DNA of 64,000 nucleotides from Paenibacillus pabuli (GCF_023101145.1 NZ_CP073714.1:6262001-6326000); one strand, 5' to 3'. Positions 53,643 through 62,640 are shown, counted from the first letter of the stretch. The notes: generated by a model not told the origin, from the sequence alone. A program made the numbers and translations.

Positions 53643-54832
53643 CCAAAAAACCGCCCTTTCTTCAGTACCAGGGGAATGCCACCGATGATAAACAAGTACC
53701 GAAGATCCACCAGCTTTTTCAGCTGGGCCGCCTTCCATCCCTTGTATTTCTTACCGCCTACGACGGCGATAGCTTCACCTTTCCCCAGCGATGCAACTGT
53801 ACCTTTACTTGTAAACACAAAAGGCTGTGGCTGCTTCTTGCGAATGGCAGCGACAACGTTTTTGGCACAGTTAACACCCTGCTGCATCGCGATCTGAGCA
53901 GTTGGTGGATAAGGGCGCCCTTCGTTATTGAATACCAGTGAGTTGTCACCGATGACATAGACATGCTCATGCCCTGGAGCGCGAAGGAATTCATCGACCT
54001 TCACCCGTCCACGCATCACTTCAAGGCCAGCCTGCTCAAGCAGGGCGTTCCCACGAATACCGCCGGTCCATACGACCGTTGCTGCATCGAGTTTTTCTCC
54101 TTCGCCCACAATAACTCCGTCTGGCAGACATTGCTTGATCGGAACGCCGATTTTGAAAGTAACGCCTTTCTTCTTCAAGACGTTCATTGCATGCTCAACC
54201 AGTTCCGGGTCAAAACCCGGCAGAGCTGAAGGCGCTGCTTCCACATTATAGATGTGCACATTTTTGGGATTTACGTCGAATTCCTTGCAAAGCTGAGGAA
54301 TTCGATCCGCAAGTTCAGCCACGAATTCGACACCGCTGAAGCCAGCCCCGCCTACGACAAAACGAATGCGGTTACGTTTATTATCGTTTTTGTACATCGC
54401 AAACTGATATTCGATATGCTCACGAATCATTCTGACCGAATTAATGCTGCGAATCGTCATGGCATGCTCCAGCATACCTGGAATACCAAAGGTCTCCGGT
54501 TCTCCACCCAGTCCAATAATCAAATAATCATAGGATAACGTGCCATCCTCCAGAATAATCTTCCGATCCTGCAGGCGGATCTCCTTCACCGAAGATTTGA
54601 CCAGATCAATCTTGAACTCGTCAATCAGCTTTGAAATCGGAACCCTTGCATGTTCAATGGTATCTGTGCCGGCTGCCGGCATATGTAGGTGTGTAGTAAT
54701 ATAATGATAATCATGCCGGTTCACCAACGTGACATCGGCCTCGTTATAGTTTAATTCCTTCTGCAGCCGCTGGGCTGTCAGAATCCCGCCATAGCCCGCG
54801 CCGAGGATGACGATTTTGGGAATACTGCTCAT
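53639..54832 (-). CDS. ndh: type II NADH dehydrogenase (NAD(P)/FAD oxidoreductase)
   Basis: A 397-residue flavoprotein of the NDH-2 family: FAD motif IVILGAGYGGILTAQRL at the N terminus, NADH-binding GGAGFSGVEFVAEL near 165, and the FAD-contacting VIGDNSLV and PPTAQIAMQQG segments. The C terminus (YLFIIGGIPLVLKKGRF) is an amphipathic membrane-binding helix. It passes electrons from NADH to menaquinone without pumping. The start ATG at 54832 follows GGAAGGGG. A Rex-like operator lies 160 bp upstream. Confidence 0.92.
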   Translation of the reverse strand: MSSIPKIVILGAGYGGILTAQRLQKELNYNEADVTLVNRHDYHYITTHLHMPAAGTDTIEHARVPISKLIDEFKIDLVKSSVKEIRLQDRKIILEDGTLSYDYLIIGLGGEPETFGIPGMLEHAMTIRSINSVRMIREHIEYQFAMYKNDNKRNRIRFVVGGAGFSGVEFVAELADRIPQLCKEFDVNPKNVHIYNVEAAPSALPGFDPELVEHAMNVLKKKGVTFKIGVPIKQCLPDGVIVGEGEKLDAATVVWTGGIRGNALLEQAGLEVMRGRVKVDEFLRAPGHEHVYVIGDNSLVFNNEGRPYPPTAQIAMQQGVNCAKNVVAAIRKKQPQPFVFTSKGTVASLGKGEAIAVVGGKKYKGWKAAQLKKLVDLRYLFIIGGIPLVLKKGRFFG

Positions 54833-55339
54833 GTCTATACCCCTTCCAGTTTCGCTCGCATCAGCCATTCGATTGTTTTGTTGTAAAAAGGCTCTTACTT
54901 ACCCATATTGATGAGGTCTTATCCATTATGACGACAAATGTTAACTTCGCGAATGTATTTGAACTTTTTGCATGCAAGTTATCGTTTAAAATTGTGAAAT
55001 TATACACAAGATTCAACAAAACGCGGGTATTGTCTTCACATTACAAATTGGGGCTAAATTAGACAAAAAAACACATAGTACAGGTCAAGGATATCTGTAT
55101 TTCTGGCAAAGATCAAGTTTTTTTTTGTTATTTTTCATAACCTTTCATTTCCAATTTCATCCTATTCTCACCTGATCTTCATCTATTGTTCCCAGATTCA
55201 TCAAACTGCCAACTTTGCAACCCAGTTTACACCGTTTATAATGAGAAAGACAGTTCAGCAACAAACGCTGGTTCCCTGCGTACCCGGCTCCATTATTTCT
55301 GTTAACTACCTATTAAAATATGAAAGGTGTTGTTGATTC
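54833..55339. other. AT-rich control region between ndh and yumC
   Basis: 507 bp between divergent redox genes, with no gene seen. It holds the Rex-like site and should hold both promoters. Short AT-rich tracts around 55070-55140 have no clear structure. Confidence 0.5.
54992..55009. promoter_or_regulatory. Rex-like operator upstream of ndh
   Basis: TTGTGAAATTATACACAA matches the Bacillus Rex consensus TTGTGAA-N4-TTCACAA with one mismatch. Rex represses NADH-oxidising genes, including ndh, when NADH is low. Confidence 0.65.
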
Positions 55340-56341
55340 TTGACTGCACAAACTGCCGGTCATGACATGACCGATTTACTTATTATTGGTGGCGGCCCTG
55401 CGGGTCTGTTCGCCGCGTTTTACGGAGGAATGCGTCAGGCATCTGTTACCCTGGTTGAAAGTATGCCTCAACTTGGTGGACAACTTGCCGCCCTCTATCC
55501 CGAAAAATTCATCTATGATGTGGCCGGGTTCCCAAAAGTAACAGCTCAGGAATTGGTGAATAACCTGGTGGAGCAAATGAGCCACTTTAACCCCAACATC
55601 CGTCTTGAGGAAAAGGTTATATCGGTAGAAAAATTAGAAGAACGTCACTTCGTCGTTAAAACCGACGTGAATGAATATCACGCCAAAGCCGTAATTATCA
55701 CTGCAGGCGTGGGTGCATTTGAACCCCGTCGTCTGGAGCTTGAGGGTGCGGCCAAATTCGAAAAAACCAATCTGCACTACTTTATCAGTGATCTGAACGC
55801 CTTTGCCGGCAAAAAAGTACTGATCAGCGGTGGCGGTGACTCCGCTGTTGACTGGGCGCTTATGCTCGAGCCGATCGCTGAGCAAGTAACCCTGATTCAT
55901 CGCCGCGACAAATTCCGCGCGCATGAGCACAGTGTTGAAAACCTGATGAATTCCAAAGTGAACATCGTTACACCTACCGAAATCACGGAACTTCACGGTG
56001 AAGACAGCATTACCAAGGTCACTTTGGCTCACGTCAAAACGAAGGAAACACAAGAAATTGAAGTCGATGATGTCATCGTCAATTTCGGATTTGTTTCTTC
56101 CCTTGGACCCATCGCAGAATGGGGCATTGAGATTGATAGCAATTCCATCGTGGTCGATTCTCGCATGGAAACTTCGATTCCAGGTATCTTTGCTGCCGGA
56201 GATATTACAACTTATCCAGGCAAGCTGAAACTGATTGCTGTCGGATTCGGTGAAGCGCCAACCGCAGTCAACAATGCCAAGGTTTACTTCGACCCAGAAG
56301 CCAAGTTGTCCCCGGGACACAGCAGTAACATGAAGCGCTAA
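55340..56341 (+). CDS. yumC: ferredoxin/flavodoxin-NADP+ reductase, type 2 (YumC)
   Basis: A 333-residue thioredoxin-reductase-like flavoprotein without the CxxC centre. It has FAD motif LLIIGGGPAGLFAAFYGGMR, GGQLAALYPEKFIYDV, NADPH motif ISGGGDSAVDWAL and the C-terminal FAD loop AAGDITTYPGKLKLIAVGFGEA. These are hallmarks of Bacillus YumC, which reduces ferredoxin/flavodoxin for Nos and P450 enzymes. The start is TTG at 55340, behind GAAAGGTG. Confidence 0.95.
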   Translation: MTAQTAGHDMTDLLIIGGGPAGLFAAFYGGMRQASVTLVESMPQLGGQLAALYPEKFIYDVAGFPKVTAQELVNNLVEQMSHFNPNIRLEEKVISVEKLEERHFVVKTDVNEYHAKAVIITAGVGAFEPRRLELEGAAKFEKTNLHYFISDLNAFAGKKVLISGGGDSAVDWALMLEPIAEQVTLIHRRDKFRAHEHSVENLMNSKVNIVTPTEITELHGEDSITKVTLAHVKTKETQEIEVDDVIVNFGFVSSLGPIAEWGIEIDSNSIVVDSRMETSIPGIFAAGDITTYPGKLKLIAVGFGEAPTAVNNAKVYFDPEAKLSPGHSSNMKR

Positions 56342-56379
56342 TTCCTTATGGAATCTTATAGAACATAAAAGACACAAAA

Positions 56380-56427
56380 AAGGGTATCTTACTCCTGAGT
56401 GAATTCAACATCAGGAGGGATACCCTT
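56380..56427 (+). promoter_or_regulatory. hairpin covering the ribosome site of the zinc-ribbon gene
   Basis: AAGGGTATC (56380-56388) pairs perfectly with GATACCCTT (56419-56427), and CTCCTGA (56392-56398) with TCAGGAG (56411-56417). The second arm contains AGGAGG and part of the TTG start. There is no T run, which argues against a plain terminator. Confidence 0.65.
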
Positions 56428-56677
56428 GTCTTATATATGCCCGCTGTGTAACGGTCTGGTTGTACCGGAGCAGGCTTGTCCCCACTGCCTTCAGGGACTG
56501 TCAGAATGCGGCAAATTGGACGATTACACCGGACCATACAGCCCCTACGTCATTCACACTTCCTCTGACATGGCAGACGAAGCGGAAAACGTTTGCAATC
56601 ATATGATGTACTGTCACCATTGTCAGACAAGCACGCTATGGCTTGTCAGTTTATGGGACATGTCCGGATACTTGTAA
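56426..56677 (+). CDS. small zinc-ribbon protein
   Basis: An 83-residue protein starting at TTG 56426, seven bases after AGGAGG. It has CPLCNG near residue 5 and CPHC near 18, then CNHMMYCHHC near 58-67, so four to eight Cys/His ligands for one or two zinc ribbons. No family was recognised. It lies 84 bp after yumC; a rubredoxin-like or regulatory role cannot be separated by sequence. Its translation may be limited by the overlapping hairpin. Confidence 0.75.
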   Translation: MSYICPLCNGLVVPEQACPHCLQGLSECGKLDDYTGPYSPYVIHTSSDMADEAENVCNHMMYCHHCQTSTLWLVSLWDMSGYL

Positions 56678-56698
56678 CATTGCCTGCAATGAGGATCT

Positions 56699-56842
56699 CT
56701 AGTGAAGAATGGCAGATACGTCGGTACCCAGTTTGCGCTTATGGATTTCTTCCAACAGCAGTGCGATGAAATCTCGTTCGAGATTCAACTCAATCGCCTT
56801 ATGGTAAGAATCCAACAACATCTCATCGGATAACATAGCCAT
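56699..56842 (-). CDS. sda: checkpoint protein Sda (sporulation kinase inhibitor)
   Basis: A 47-residue two-helix protein, MAMLSDEMLLDSYHKAIELN, followed by the conserved second helix with RDFI and EIHKRKLG. It matches Bacillus Sda in length and pattern. Sda binds sporulation kinases such as KinA and blocks phosphorelay entry while replication is being initiated or damaged. The start ATG at 56842 or 56836 follows a weak site; the frame is open to 56884. The upstream 100 bp hold several DnaA boxes, as in Bacillus. Confidence 0.88.
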   Translation of the reverse strand: MAMLSDEMLLDSYHKAIELNLERDFIALLLEEIHKRKLGTDVSAILH

Positions 56843-56917
56843 TTCCCGCCACAACCTTTCCTTTTTTTTCCTCAAAACTATCATATCAGAGATTCATAAA
56901 GAGAACAAGCGTTCTTG

Positions 56918-57017
56918 TTATCCACAACATCATGTGGAAATCCTGTGTATAGTTTGTTGATAAATGGTAAAAATGTTGATTGATCAACGTGGATAATGTG
57001 GACAGTATTTATACACA
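56918..57017 (-). promoter_or_regulatory. DnaA-box cluster upstream of sda
   Basis: TTATCCACA is perfect at 56918-56926. On the other strand lie CTATACACA (56944-56952), TTATCAACA (56955-56963) and TTATCCACG (56988-56996), each one mismatch off. TTATACACA lies at 57009-57017. A weaker TTATCAAAC starts at 57028. Five near-consensus boxes in 100 bp. Confidence 0.75.
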
Positions 57018-57197
57018 GGATCGCTGTTTATCAAACAGAACGATTATCAGAGTATTTTTTTTAGAATAAATTCATAGTTTCAAGAGTTGATGCGAGTAAA
57101 TTACCCTTAATTCCTGAATTTCAAACGTTTTCCATCTCGTTTCCTTCTATAATATTATCGGATTCCCTTTGGATTTTTTTAGCTTTTTTCACTATTT

Positions 57198-57857
57198 TCA
57201 CTGTGGTCTGGTGTTCACTTCCAAAATCCATATCTTGCCGGAATGATCCAGTCCATAATCGAAGCCAAGCTGCCCCACACCCGGGAATTGACTTTCCATA
57301 ATTCGCGTACAGGTGAGTGTCAGTGAACGCATCTCTCGACGTTTGTGTTTTCCCGAAATATGTGGAAGGGACAGACCAAGCGCTCTCCGGCCGGACAGCA
57401 TCGTTCCTCCTTTGCAAAGATTAGTCACAACCAGTCCCGGACGCGCGAGCCGTCCCACCATAGCACGGAATACCCAGCCTCTTTCCGTCTTGACGACCTT
57501 GACTCTGTAATCGACGGGTCTGCCTTGAATGGTCGCCAGATGAATGCCTTGCTGGATCAGGTATCTCCTTCTGGCTTTTACACGGATCAGGGAGCGGTAC
57601 ATTTGATTAAAATGAGAAAAAGAGCGGGTTACTTTCATATGAGTATAATGATAGGCTCCTCCACTTGCTGATACCCTAATGACACCGTAACCTCCACCAC
57701 CGACAACAGGTTTGATATACACCATTCCATATTGACTAAGCATGTTTAGCAGATTCCCCGAGTTGAACGCCTTCGTCTGTGGAATGTGGACGGCAGCTGC
57801 CGGATATTTCAACAGAGCCGCTGTCTTCAGCCATTTGCTTGCAAGCTGTCTCGACAT
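57198..57857 (-). CDS. YheC/YheD-family ATP-grasp protein (spore-coat associated)
   Basis: A 219-residue ATP-grasp protein. It shows VYIKPVVGGGGYGVIRV (ATP-binding strand and glycine loop, about residues 45-61), DYRVKVVKTERGWVFRAMVGRL and the C-terminal metal-binding LDHSGKIWILEVNTRPQ. YheC and YheD are coat-associated proteins of Bacillus spores; the reaction is unknown. The start ATG at 57857 follows AAAGGAG, 42 codons inside the open frame. It ends right after the Glu-x-Asn motif, slightly shorter than usual. Confidence 0.82.
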   Translation of the reverse strand: MSRQLASKWLKTAALLKYPAAAVHIPQTKAFNSGNLLNMLSQYGMVYIKPVVGGGGYGVIRVSASGGAYHYTHMKVTRSFSHFNQMYRSLIRVKARRRYLIQQGIHLATIQGRPVDYRVKVVKTERGWVFRAMVGRLARPGLVVTNLCKGGTMLSGRRALGLSLPHISGKHKRREMRSLTLTCTRIMESQFPGVGQLGFDYGLDHSGKIWILEVNTRPQ

Positions 57858-58093
57858 GGGTTGATCTCCTTTCGTGAACAATAGTCCTTCCTTATACATA
57901 CTCAACAGGAGCCGCGCTTTCTTGGATGTCTGTCCAAGGCAGGGGCCCCTTTTCCATGGATAAAGTCTATCAGCTTGGTTCAAGGCTGTAACAGACGCCT
58001 GGTTTGCTTTTCAAACGCATCAATCTATCGTATGCTACTAAGGAATGATTTGGAGAGGCTTAAAAATGAGGATCTAAGGAGCGTTCAGAAGAC

Positions 58094-58348
58094 ATGGAAT
58101 CATTTTTCAAATCACTGTATGGCGTAGCCTATTTTGCAATTTCTATCGTTCTGGTAGCCATTACGGTACTTCTATTCGTGACAGGTATTCGACTGTTTAT
58201 GAAGAAAAGCAACCGTGGTTTTGCTGTAAGTTGTATTCTGTTTGCCTGCTTTATCGTCTTCATCATTGTAGTCATGCTGACCACGCCCTTCTCCTCGACG
58301 CCTCCGGGTTCACCGGAAGCCATGGCTGCCTTGCTGAAAATCGGGTAG
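58094..58348 (+). CDS. small membrane protein, function unknown
   Basis: An 84-residue protein with two hydrophobic helices (VAYFAISIVLVAITVLLFV and VSCILFACFIVFIIVVML) and a Pro/Ser-rich tail. AAGGAG lies 14 bases before the ATG, rather far. It is 25 bp upstream of ppx and probably cotranscribed. No family recognised. Confidence 0.65.
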   Translation: MESFFKSLYGVAYFAISIVLVAITVLLFVTGIRLFMKKSNRGFAVSCILFACFIVFIIVVMLTTPFSSTPPGSPEAMAALLKIG

Positions 58349-58373
58349 ATTACTTCTGTAGAAGGAGATGCTT

Positions 58374-59900
58374 ATGACACATAACGAAATCATCGGAATC
58401 ATCGATATCGGCTCCAATTCCATTCGTCTGGTTATTTATGAACTCGATCAGGATGGGGCCTATCGCATCATTCATGAAGACAAATATGCCGCTCGTCTAA
58501 GCAATGTGGTTGAACCAGACGGAACCATCCTGCGACCTTCACTGGACAAGGCCATCACCATTTTGCAACAATTCAGGGCTACTTGCGAAGCTTATCAAAC
58601 CAAACTAATTCGTGCTGCAGCTACAGCTGCCATTCGGAATGCAGGCAATGCCTCAGAAATTATAGGTTGGTTGGAAACCGAGACTGGACTTACCATCGAA
58701 TGTGTATCCGGCGATCAGGAAGCCTATTACGGTTTCCTTGGCGTCACTCAATCCATTGATCTGGCGGATGGGTACGTCGTGGATATTGGCGGCGGCAGTA
58801 CCGAGATCACTGTATTCCGTGATCGAAAAAGACTACACAGCATCTCTCTGCCTATTGGCGCGGTTAACTCACATGCCCGTTATGGCGGGGAAGATCAGTG
58901 GACTGAAACGAGTGTGACTGCACTTTGCAATGAAGTTATACAAGCATTAAGTGATCAGGATTGGATCGGACAGCACCCCGGACTCCCTCTCATAGGGCTT
59001 GGTGGTACCATGCGAACACTGGCCAAAATCGAACAGAAGAGAACGCAGTATTCATTACCGGTTACGCATCATTACGAAATTGGTGCAGAAGAAATGGAAA
59101 ATATCGCTCGTTCTTTGCCACATCTAACCTCCGCACAACGCAAGAAAGTACCCGGACTTGCCAAGGATCGTGCGGACATTATTGTTCCAGGTGTACTTAT
59201 ATTGCGGACAGTCTTCCGAATGATCCAGGGGGACCGTTATGTCGTGAGTGGAGCGGGATTACGCGATGGTTTGCTAAGGGATCTCCTGGCCGAAGGCAAG
59301 CCGGTCGTGCCAGATGCGCTGCGGGACAGCATTCGCAACTTCATTCATTTTGGTCCACCCATTCCGCAGAAACGTCTGAATCGGATCCACCATGATGCAC
59401 TTACCCTTTATACTGCTCTGCAAGGTAGTGCACCCGATCCAGCAGATGCCCGTATTCTGTACACGGTCTCCATGCTGCACATGGCTGGCAAACAGATTAA
59501 CTACTTCCGGTATCCGCAGCACTCGGCTTATTGGATCATGAATGCAAGCATCTATGGACTATCTCATCGGGAGACGATCCTGAGCGCCATTGCAGCCGAT
59601 TATCATCCCAAAAAAAGAACGCCCCAGCTGCTGCATAAGCACAGGGACATTCTAAAGGATTCGGATGAAAGGCACGCCCATCGTTTGGGCTCTCTGCTGC
59701 GCGTAACTGAAGCGATTAATCGATCTGAGAGGATTACTTCCATCAAGGCAGCAAAAGAAAACGACTCGCTGCAGATGCAATTCATCTGTTCAGCCGAGCC
59801 GTTACTGGAATTGAGCGGCTTTGAAGAGGCCGTCAAAGATTTACAGGAAGCTTGGGGAGTTACGTTATCGCACTCCATTCAGCAGGCTTCCAGGGAATAA
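58374..59900 (+). CDS. ppx: exopolyphosphatase, Ppx/GppA family
   Basis: A 508-residue phosphatase with the actin-like ATPase fold: phosphate-1 loop GIIDIGSNSIRLVIYE at residues 8-23, VDIGGGSTEI near 138 and GLGGTMRT near 208. A C-terminal HD-like all-helical domain (from about 310) completes the Ppx2-type architecture. It removes terminal phosphate from polyphosphate or pppGpp. The start ATG at 58374 follows GAAGGAG; an ATG at 58368 is too close. It overlaps the convergent ppk by 41 bp. Confidence 0.92.
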   Translation: MTHNEIIGIIDIGSNSIRLVIYELDQDGAYRIIHEDKYAARLSNVVEPDGTILRPSLDKAITILQQFRATCEAYQTKLIRAAATAAIRNAGNASEIIGWLETETGLTIECVSGDQEAYYGFLGVTQSIDLADGYVVDIGGGSTEITVFRDRKRLHSISLPIGAVNSHARYGGEDQWTETSVTALCNEVIQALSDQDWIGQHPGLPLIGLGGTMRTLAKIEQKRTQYSLPVTHHYEIGAEEMENIARSLPHLTSAQRKKVPGLAKDRADIIVPGVLILRTVFRMIQGDRYVVSGAGLRDGLLRDLLAEGKPVVPDALRDSIRNFIHFGPPIPQKRLNRIHHDALTLYTALQGSAPDPADARILYTVSMLHMAGKQINYFRYPQHSAYWIMNASIYGLSHRETILSAIAADYHPKKRTPQLLHKHRDILKDSDERHAHRLGSLLRVTEAINRSERITSIKAAKENDSLQMQFICSAEPLLELSGFEEAVKDLQEAWGVTLSHSIQQASRE

Positions 59901-61941
59901 TGCCCATCGCCTCCGTCTGACTTCTCAGCGGGGGCTTTTCATTTTGTACAAATACATAATTGCCGCCAGGCATAAGCTCCCTTGCTTTCACATTATCCAT
60001 AAGCGACAGATTCAATATGTCGACCAGCATCTTCTTCAGCTCCGGATCAAATACGGGACACATCAGTTCAATTCTCCGCTTCAAATTACGGGTCATCCAG
60101 TCTGCGCTGGATAGATACACGTCCGGGTTCCCGTTATTTTCAAAATAAAACAGTCTGGAGTGTTCCAGGAATCGATCCACGATGCTGATTACACGAATAT
60201 TCTCACTAAGTCCCTCCACCCCTGGACGCAAACAGCATACCCCACGTACGATCAGATCGATCTGTACTCCGGCTTGAGATGCCAGATACAATTCATCAAT
60301 CATATCCTGATGGGACAAGGAATTGATTTTGGCAATAATTCTGGACGGTCTGCCCTTCAGCGCATGCTCTGTTTCCCGACGAATGAGCGCGAACAGTTCG
60401 TCCTTCATGCCGTCTGGGGCGACGCGAAATGCCTGCAGCGCTTTGGGTCCTGAATATCCGGTAATTTCGTTAAACAGTTCCGACGCATCTTCGCCAATGA
60501 TGGGGTTGGAAGTGAACAGTCCCACGTCGGTATACACTTTGGCTGTACTTTCATTATAGTTACCTGTTCCAACATGTACGTACCTTCTCAAACCGCTCTG
60601 TTCCCTGCGTACAACGAGAATAATTTTGGCATGGGTCTTTAATCCGACCAAACCATATACAACATGACACCCTGCCTTTTCCAGCGTGCGTGCCCATGCA
60701 ATATTCCGCTCTTCATCAAATCTGGCCTTCAACTCAACAACAACCGTTACCTGTTTGCCACTCTCGGCTGCATGAGCCAGTGCGGGAATGAGACGGGAAT
60801 CTCCGTTCACCCGATATAACGTCATTTTGATCGCCATCACGCGTGGGTCTTCCGAAGCTTCCACAATAAAGTCTGTTACCGGTTCGAATGATTCGTATGG
60901 ATGATGAACGAGCACATCCCGTTTGCGCAGCAATTCAAAGTGACTCTCCCGGGGAAGGAATTCCAAGGGATACACTGGCTGCACCGGACTGTATTTCAGA
61001 TGAGTAAACCCTTCCAGACTATCCACAAACCCGGCCAAAAAACTCAAATCCAGCGGTCCATCGATCTCATACACAGGGTCCTGAATTTCGAACTCTTCCT
61101 GCAACTCCAGCAATGCATCCGGGCGAAAATCCTTGCAAATTTCCAATCGCACCGGTGCTCCCCGGCGTCTGCGCCGCAGCTCCTTCTCAATCGCTTCAAG
61201 TAAATCCTCAGCCTCTTCTTCATTAATGGAAAGATCCGCATTGCGGGTTACCCTGAACTCTTGCACAGCCAGCGGAACATATCCGCTGAATAAGGTATGA
61301 ATATGATGTTTGATCAGATCCTCAATCAGAATGAATGTTTTCTTTTTACTATTCGCCCGAAGAGGCACCTGAACCACGCGTGGCAGATTGGAAGGTACCT
61401 GAACAATAGCCAGAAATGGCTCACCGTCCTGCTCTTCTTCCTTCTGCAGCATCACAGACAGATATACAGACTTATTGTGTACCAGAGGGAATGGACGACT
61501 CTGATCAATCGCCATGGGTGTCAGCACGGGGAAAATAATGTCATGAAAGTATTGATCCATTGCGCGCTGCTGAGTCATATTCAGATCTGTATATTCCTGA
61601 AAATGCACGCCCTTCTTGGCGAGCAGACGAATGAGTTCCCGATACGTTTTATATTGCTCGGCGACCATCGTCCCCGTTCGCTTAATCAATCTCCGATACA
61701 AGCCGGAGGGTGTGTACCCCGTAAAATCCTTTTGCGTAAATCCCGCCTTAATCTTTTCTTTTGTCTCCGCTAGCCTGACACTTACGAACTCATCCAGATT
61801 ACTGGCGACAATGCCAAGAAACTTCATGCGTTCCAGCAGAGGTGTGGTTGGATCCTGCGCCTCCTGGAGCACACGTCGATTGAACTCTACCCAACTTAAG
61901 TCACGGTTAACGTAATTGCCTGTTTTAATATCTCTATGCAT
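59860..61941 (-). CDS. ppk: polyphosphate kinase 1
   Basis: A 693-residue PPK1: N-terminal NYVNRDLSWVEFNRRVLQEA, head domain, then the catalytic C-terminal domains with the autophosphorylated His in LKTHAKIILV near residue 445 and GTGNYNESTAKVYTD. It makes polyphosphate from ATP, reversibly. The start ATG at 61941 follows CGGAGG. It faces ppx tail-to-tail, with an overlapping 3' end; the pair sets the polyphosphate pool. Confidence 0.96.
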   Translation of the reverse strand: MHRDIKTGNYVNRDLSWVEFNRRVLQEAQDPTTPLLERMKFLGIVASNLDEFVSVRLAETKEKIKAGFTQKDFTGYTPSGLYRRLIKRTGTMVAEQYKTYRELIRLLAKKGVHFQEYTDLNMTQQRAMDQYFHDIIFPVLTPMAIDQSRPFPLVHNKSVYLSVMLQKEEEQDGEPFLAIVQVPSNLPRVVQVPLRANSKKKTFILIEDLIKHHIHTLFSGYVPLAVQEFRVTRNADLSINEEEAEDLLEAIEKELRRRRRGAPVRLEICKDFRPDALLELQEEFEIQDPVYEIDGPLDLSFLAGFVDSLEGFTHLKYSPVQPVYPLEFLPRESHFELLRKRDVLVHHPYESFEPVTDFIVEASEDPRVMAIKMTLYRVNGDSRLIPALAHAAESGKQVTVVVELKARFDEERNIAWARTLEKAGCHVVYGLVGLKTHAKIILVVRREQSGLRRYVHVGTGNYNESTAKVYTDVGLFTSNPIIGEDASELFNEITGYSGPKALQAFRVAPDGMKDELFALIRRETEHALKGRPSRIIAKINSLSHQDMIDELYLASQAGVQIDLIVRGVCCLRPGVEGLSENIRVISIVDRFLEHSRLFYFENNGNPDVYLSSADWMTRNLKRRIELMCPVFDPELKKMLVDILNLSLMDNVKARELMPGGNYVFVQNEKPPLRSQTEAMGIIPWKPAEWSAIT

Positions 61942-62188
61942 GTATGGCCTCCGAATGTATTGCATCTCTATCCTTGCTTACATGTTCTGATATAATTGTA
62001 CTATTCGTGATTGGATACAAGCGTCATCGCAGTGTAAATGCAGTGTAAAATTTATGTAAATGATACCTCATGGCGATAACTTTTTCCATCCCTTTACAAA
62101 GAGAAAAAGACAGAGTAAAGTGATGTACAGTGTAAATTGTCCGGCTGCTGTTCACATTCCAAAATTGCATTTGTTAAAGGAGTATATA

Positions 62189-62416
62189 ATGAAATCGAAC
62201 AAACCTAGAACTTTACAAAAAAATATAGAGTTTTTCACGGCCGCACTATCCCAATGTACGGTAACTGCATGGCAGGAAGATCCGGCTGGCGTATACTGTG
62301 AAGTCGGCCGTGGCATCGTGGAGCAGATCAGCGAAGATAGCGTAAGAATTCGCAACGATAACGGTACGAAGAGTCATTATGATCGGGATATTACGATGTT
62401 CCAAACCGAGAAATAA
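62189..62416 (+). CDS. small conserved-looking hypothetical protein
   Basis: A 75-residue soluble protein starting at ATG 62189 behind AAAGGAG. It begins MKSNKPRTLQKNIEFFTAAL and has alternating polar strands typical of a small beta-barrel (GVYCEVGRGIVEQIS; VRIRNDNGTKSHY). Such short, strand-rich proteins in Bacillota are sometimes sporulation or RNA-associated, but no family can be named. Confidence 0.7.
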   Translation: MKSNKPRTLQKNIEFFTAALSQCTVTAWQEDPAGVYCEVGRGIVEQISEDSVRIRNDNGTKSHYDRDITMFQTEK

Positions 62417-62469
62417 TTTTTGCATTAATACGAAAAAAAGACTAGCTTTTCGAAAATGGGTGGTGTATA

Positions 62470-62640
62470 CTCTTGGCACAAGGAAAGGAGGTGCGTCAAC
62501 ATTTCTAATGACATGTTGAACGTGTCCCTTACCCGATCCACTAGCTCAAATTAACTGATGCTGATGGAGGCGCGGGATACGGATCAAGGTTTCAAAAAGC
62601 GCCACGGGTAGAAAAGCCGTCTTCGGACGGCTTTTTGTTT
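62470..62640 (+). ncRNA. orphan small transcription unit (RNA or short peptide)
   Basis: TATACT at 62466-62471 resembles a -10 box. A strong AAAGGAGGTG (62484-62493) follows, and the unit ends in the terminator at 62612. No normal start codon stands at the right distance; ATT at 62501 would give a 17-codon frame. A second 17-codon frame starts at ATG 62558 without a site. Either an RNA or a tiny peptide with a rare start. Confidence 0.4.
62612..62640 (+). terminator. rho-independent terminator with TTCG loop
   Basis: AAAAGCCGTC (62612-62621), TTCG, GACGGCTTTT (62626-62635), then TGTTTTG. A perfect 10-bp stem. It separates the small unit from the GH53 gene. Confidence 0.9.

Noticed and set aside
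57121..57417. Frameshift at the 3' end of the YheC/YheD-like gene
   Set aside because: The alternative frame adds a Lys-rich tail that does not resemble the family; the gene ends naturally just after the ATP-grasp Glu-x-Asn motif.
62430..62640. 6S RNA, SRP RNA or a known riboswitch
   Set aside because: No long bulged duplex, no SRP Alu or S-domain motifs and no known aptamer core could be found.
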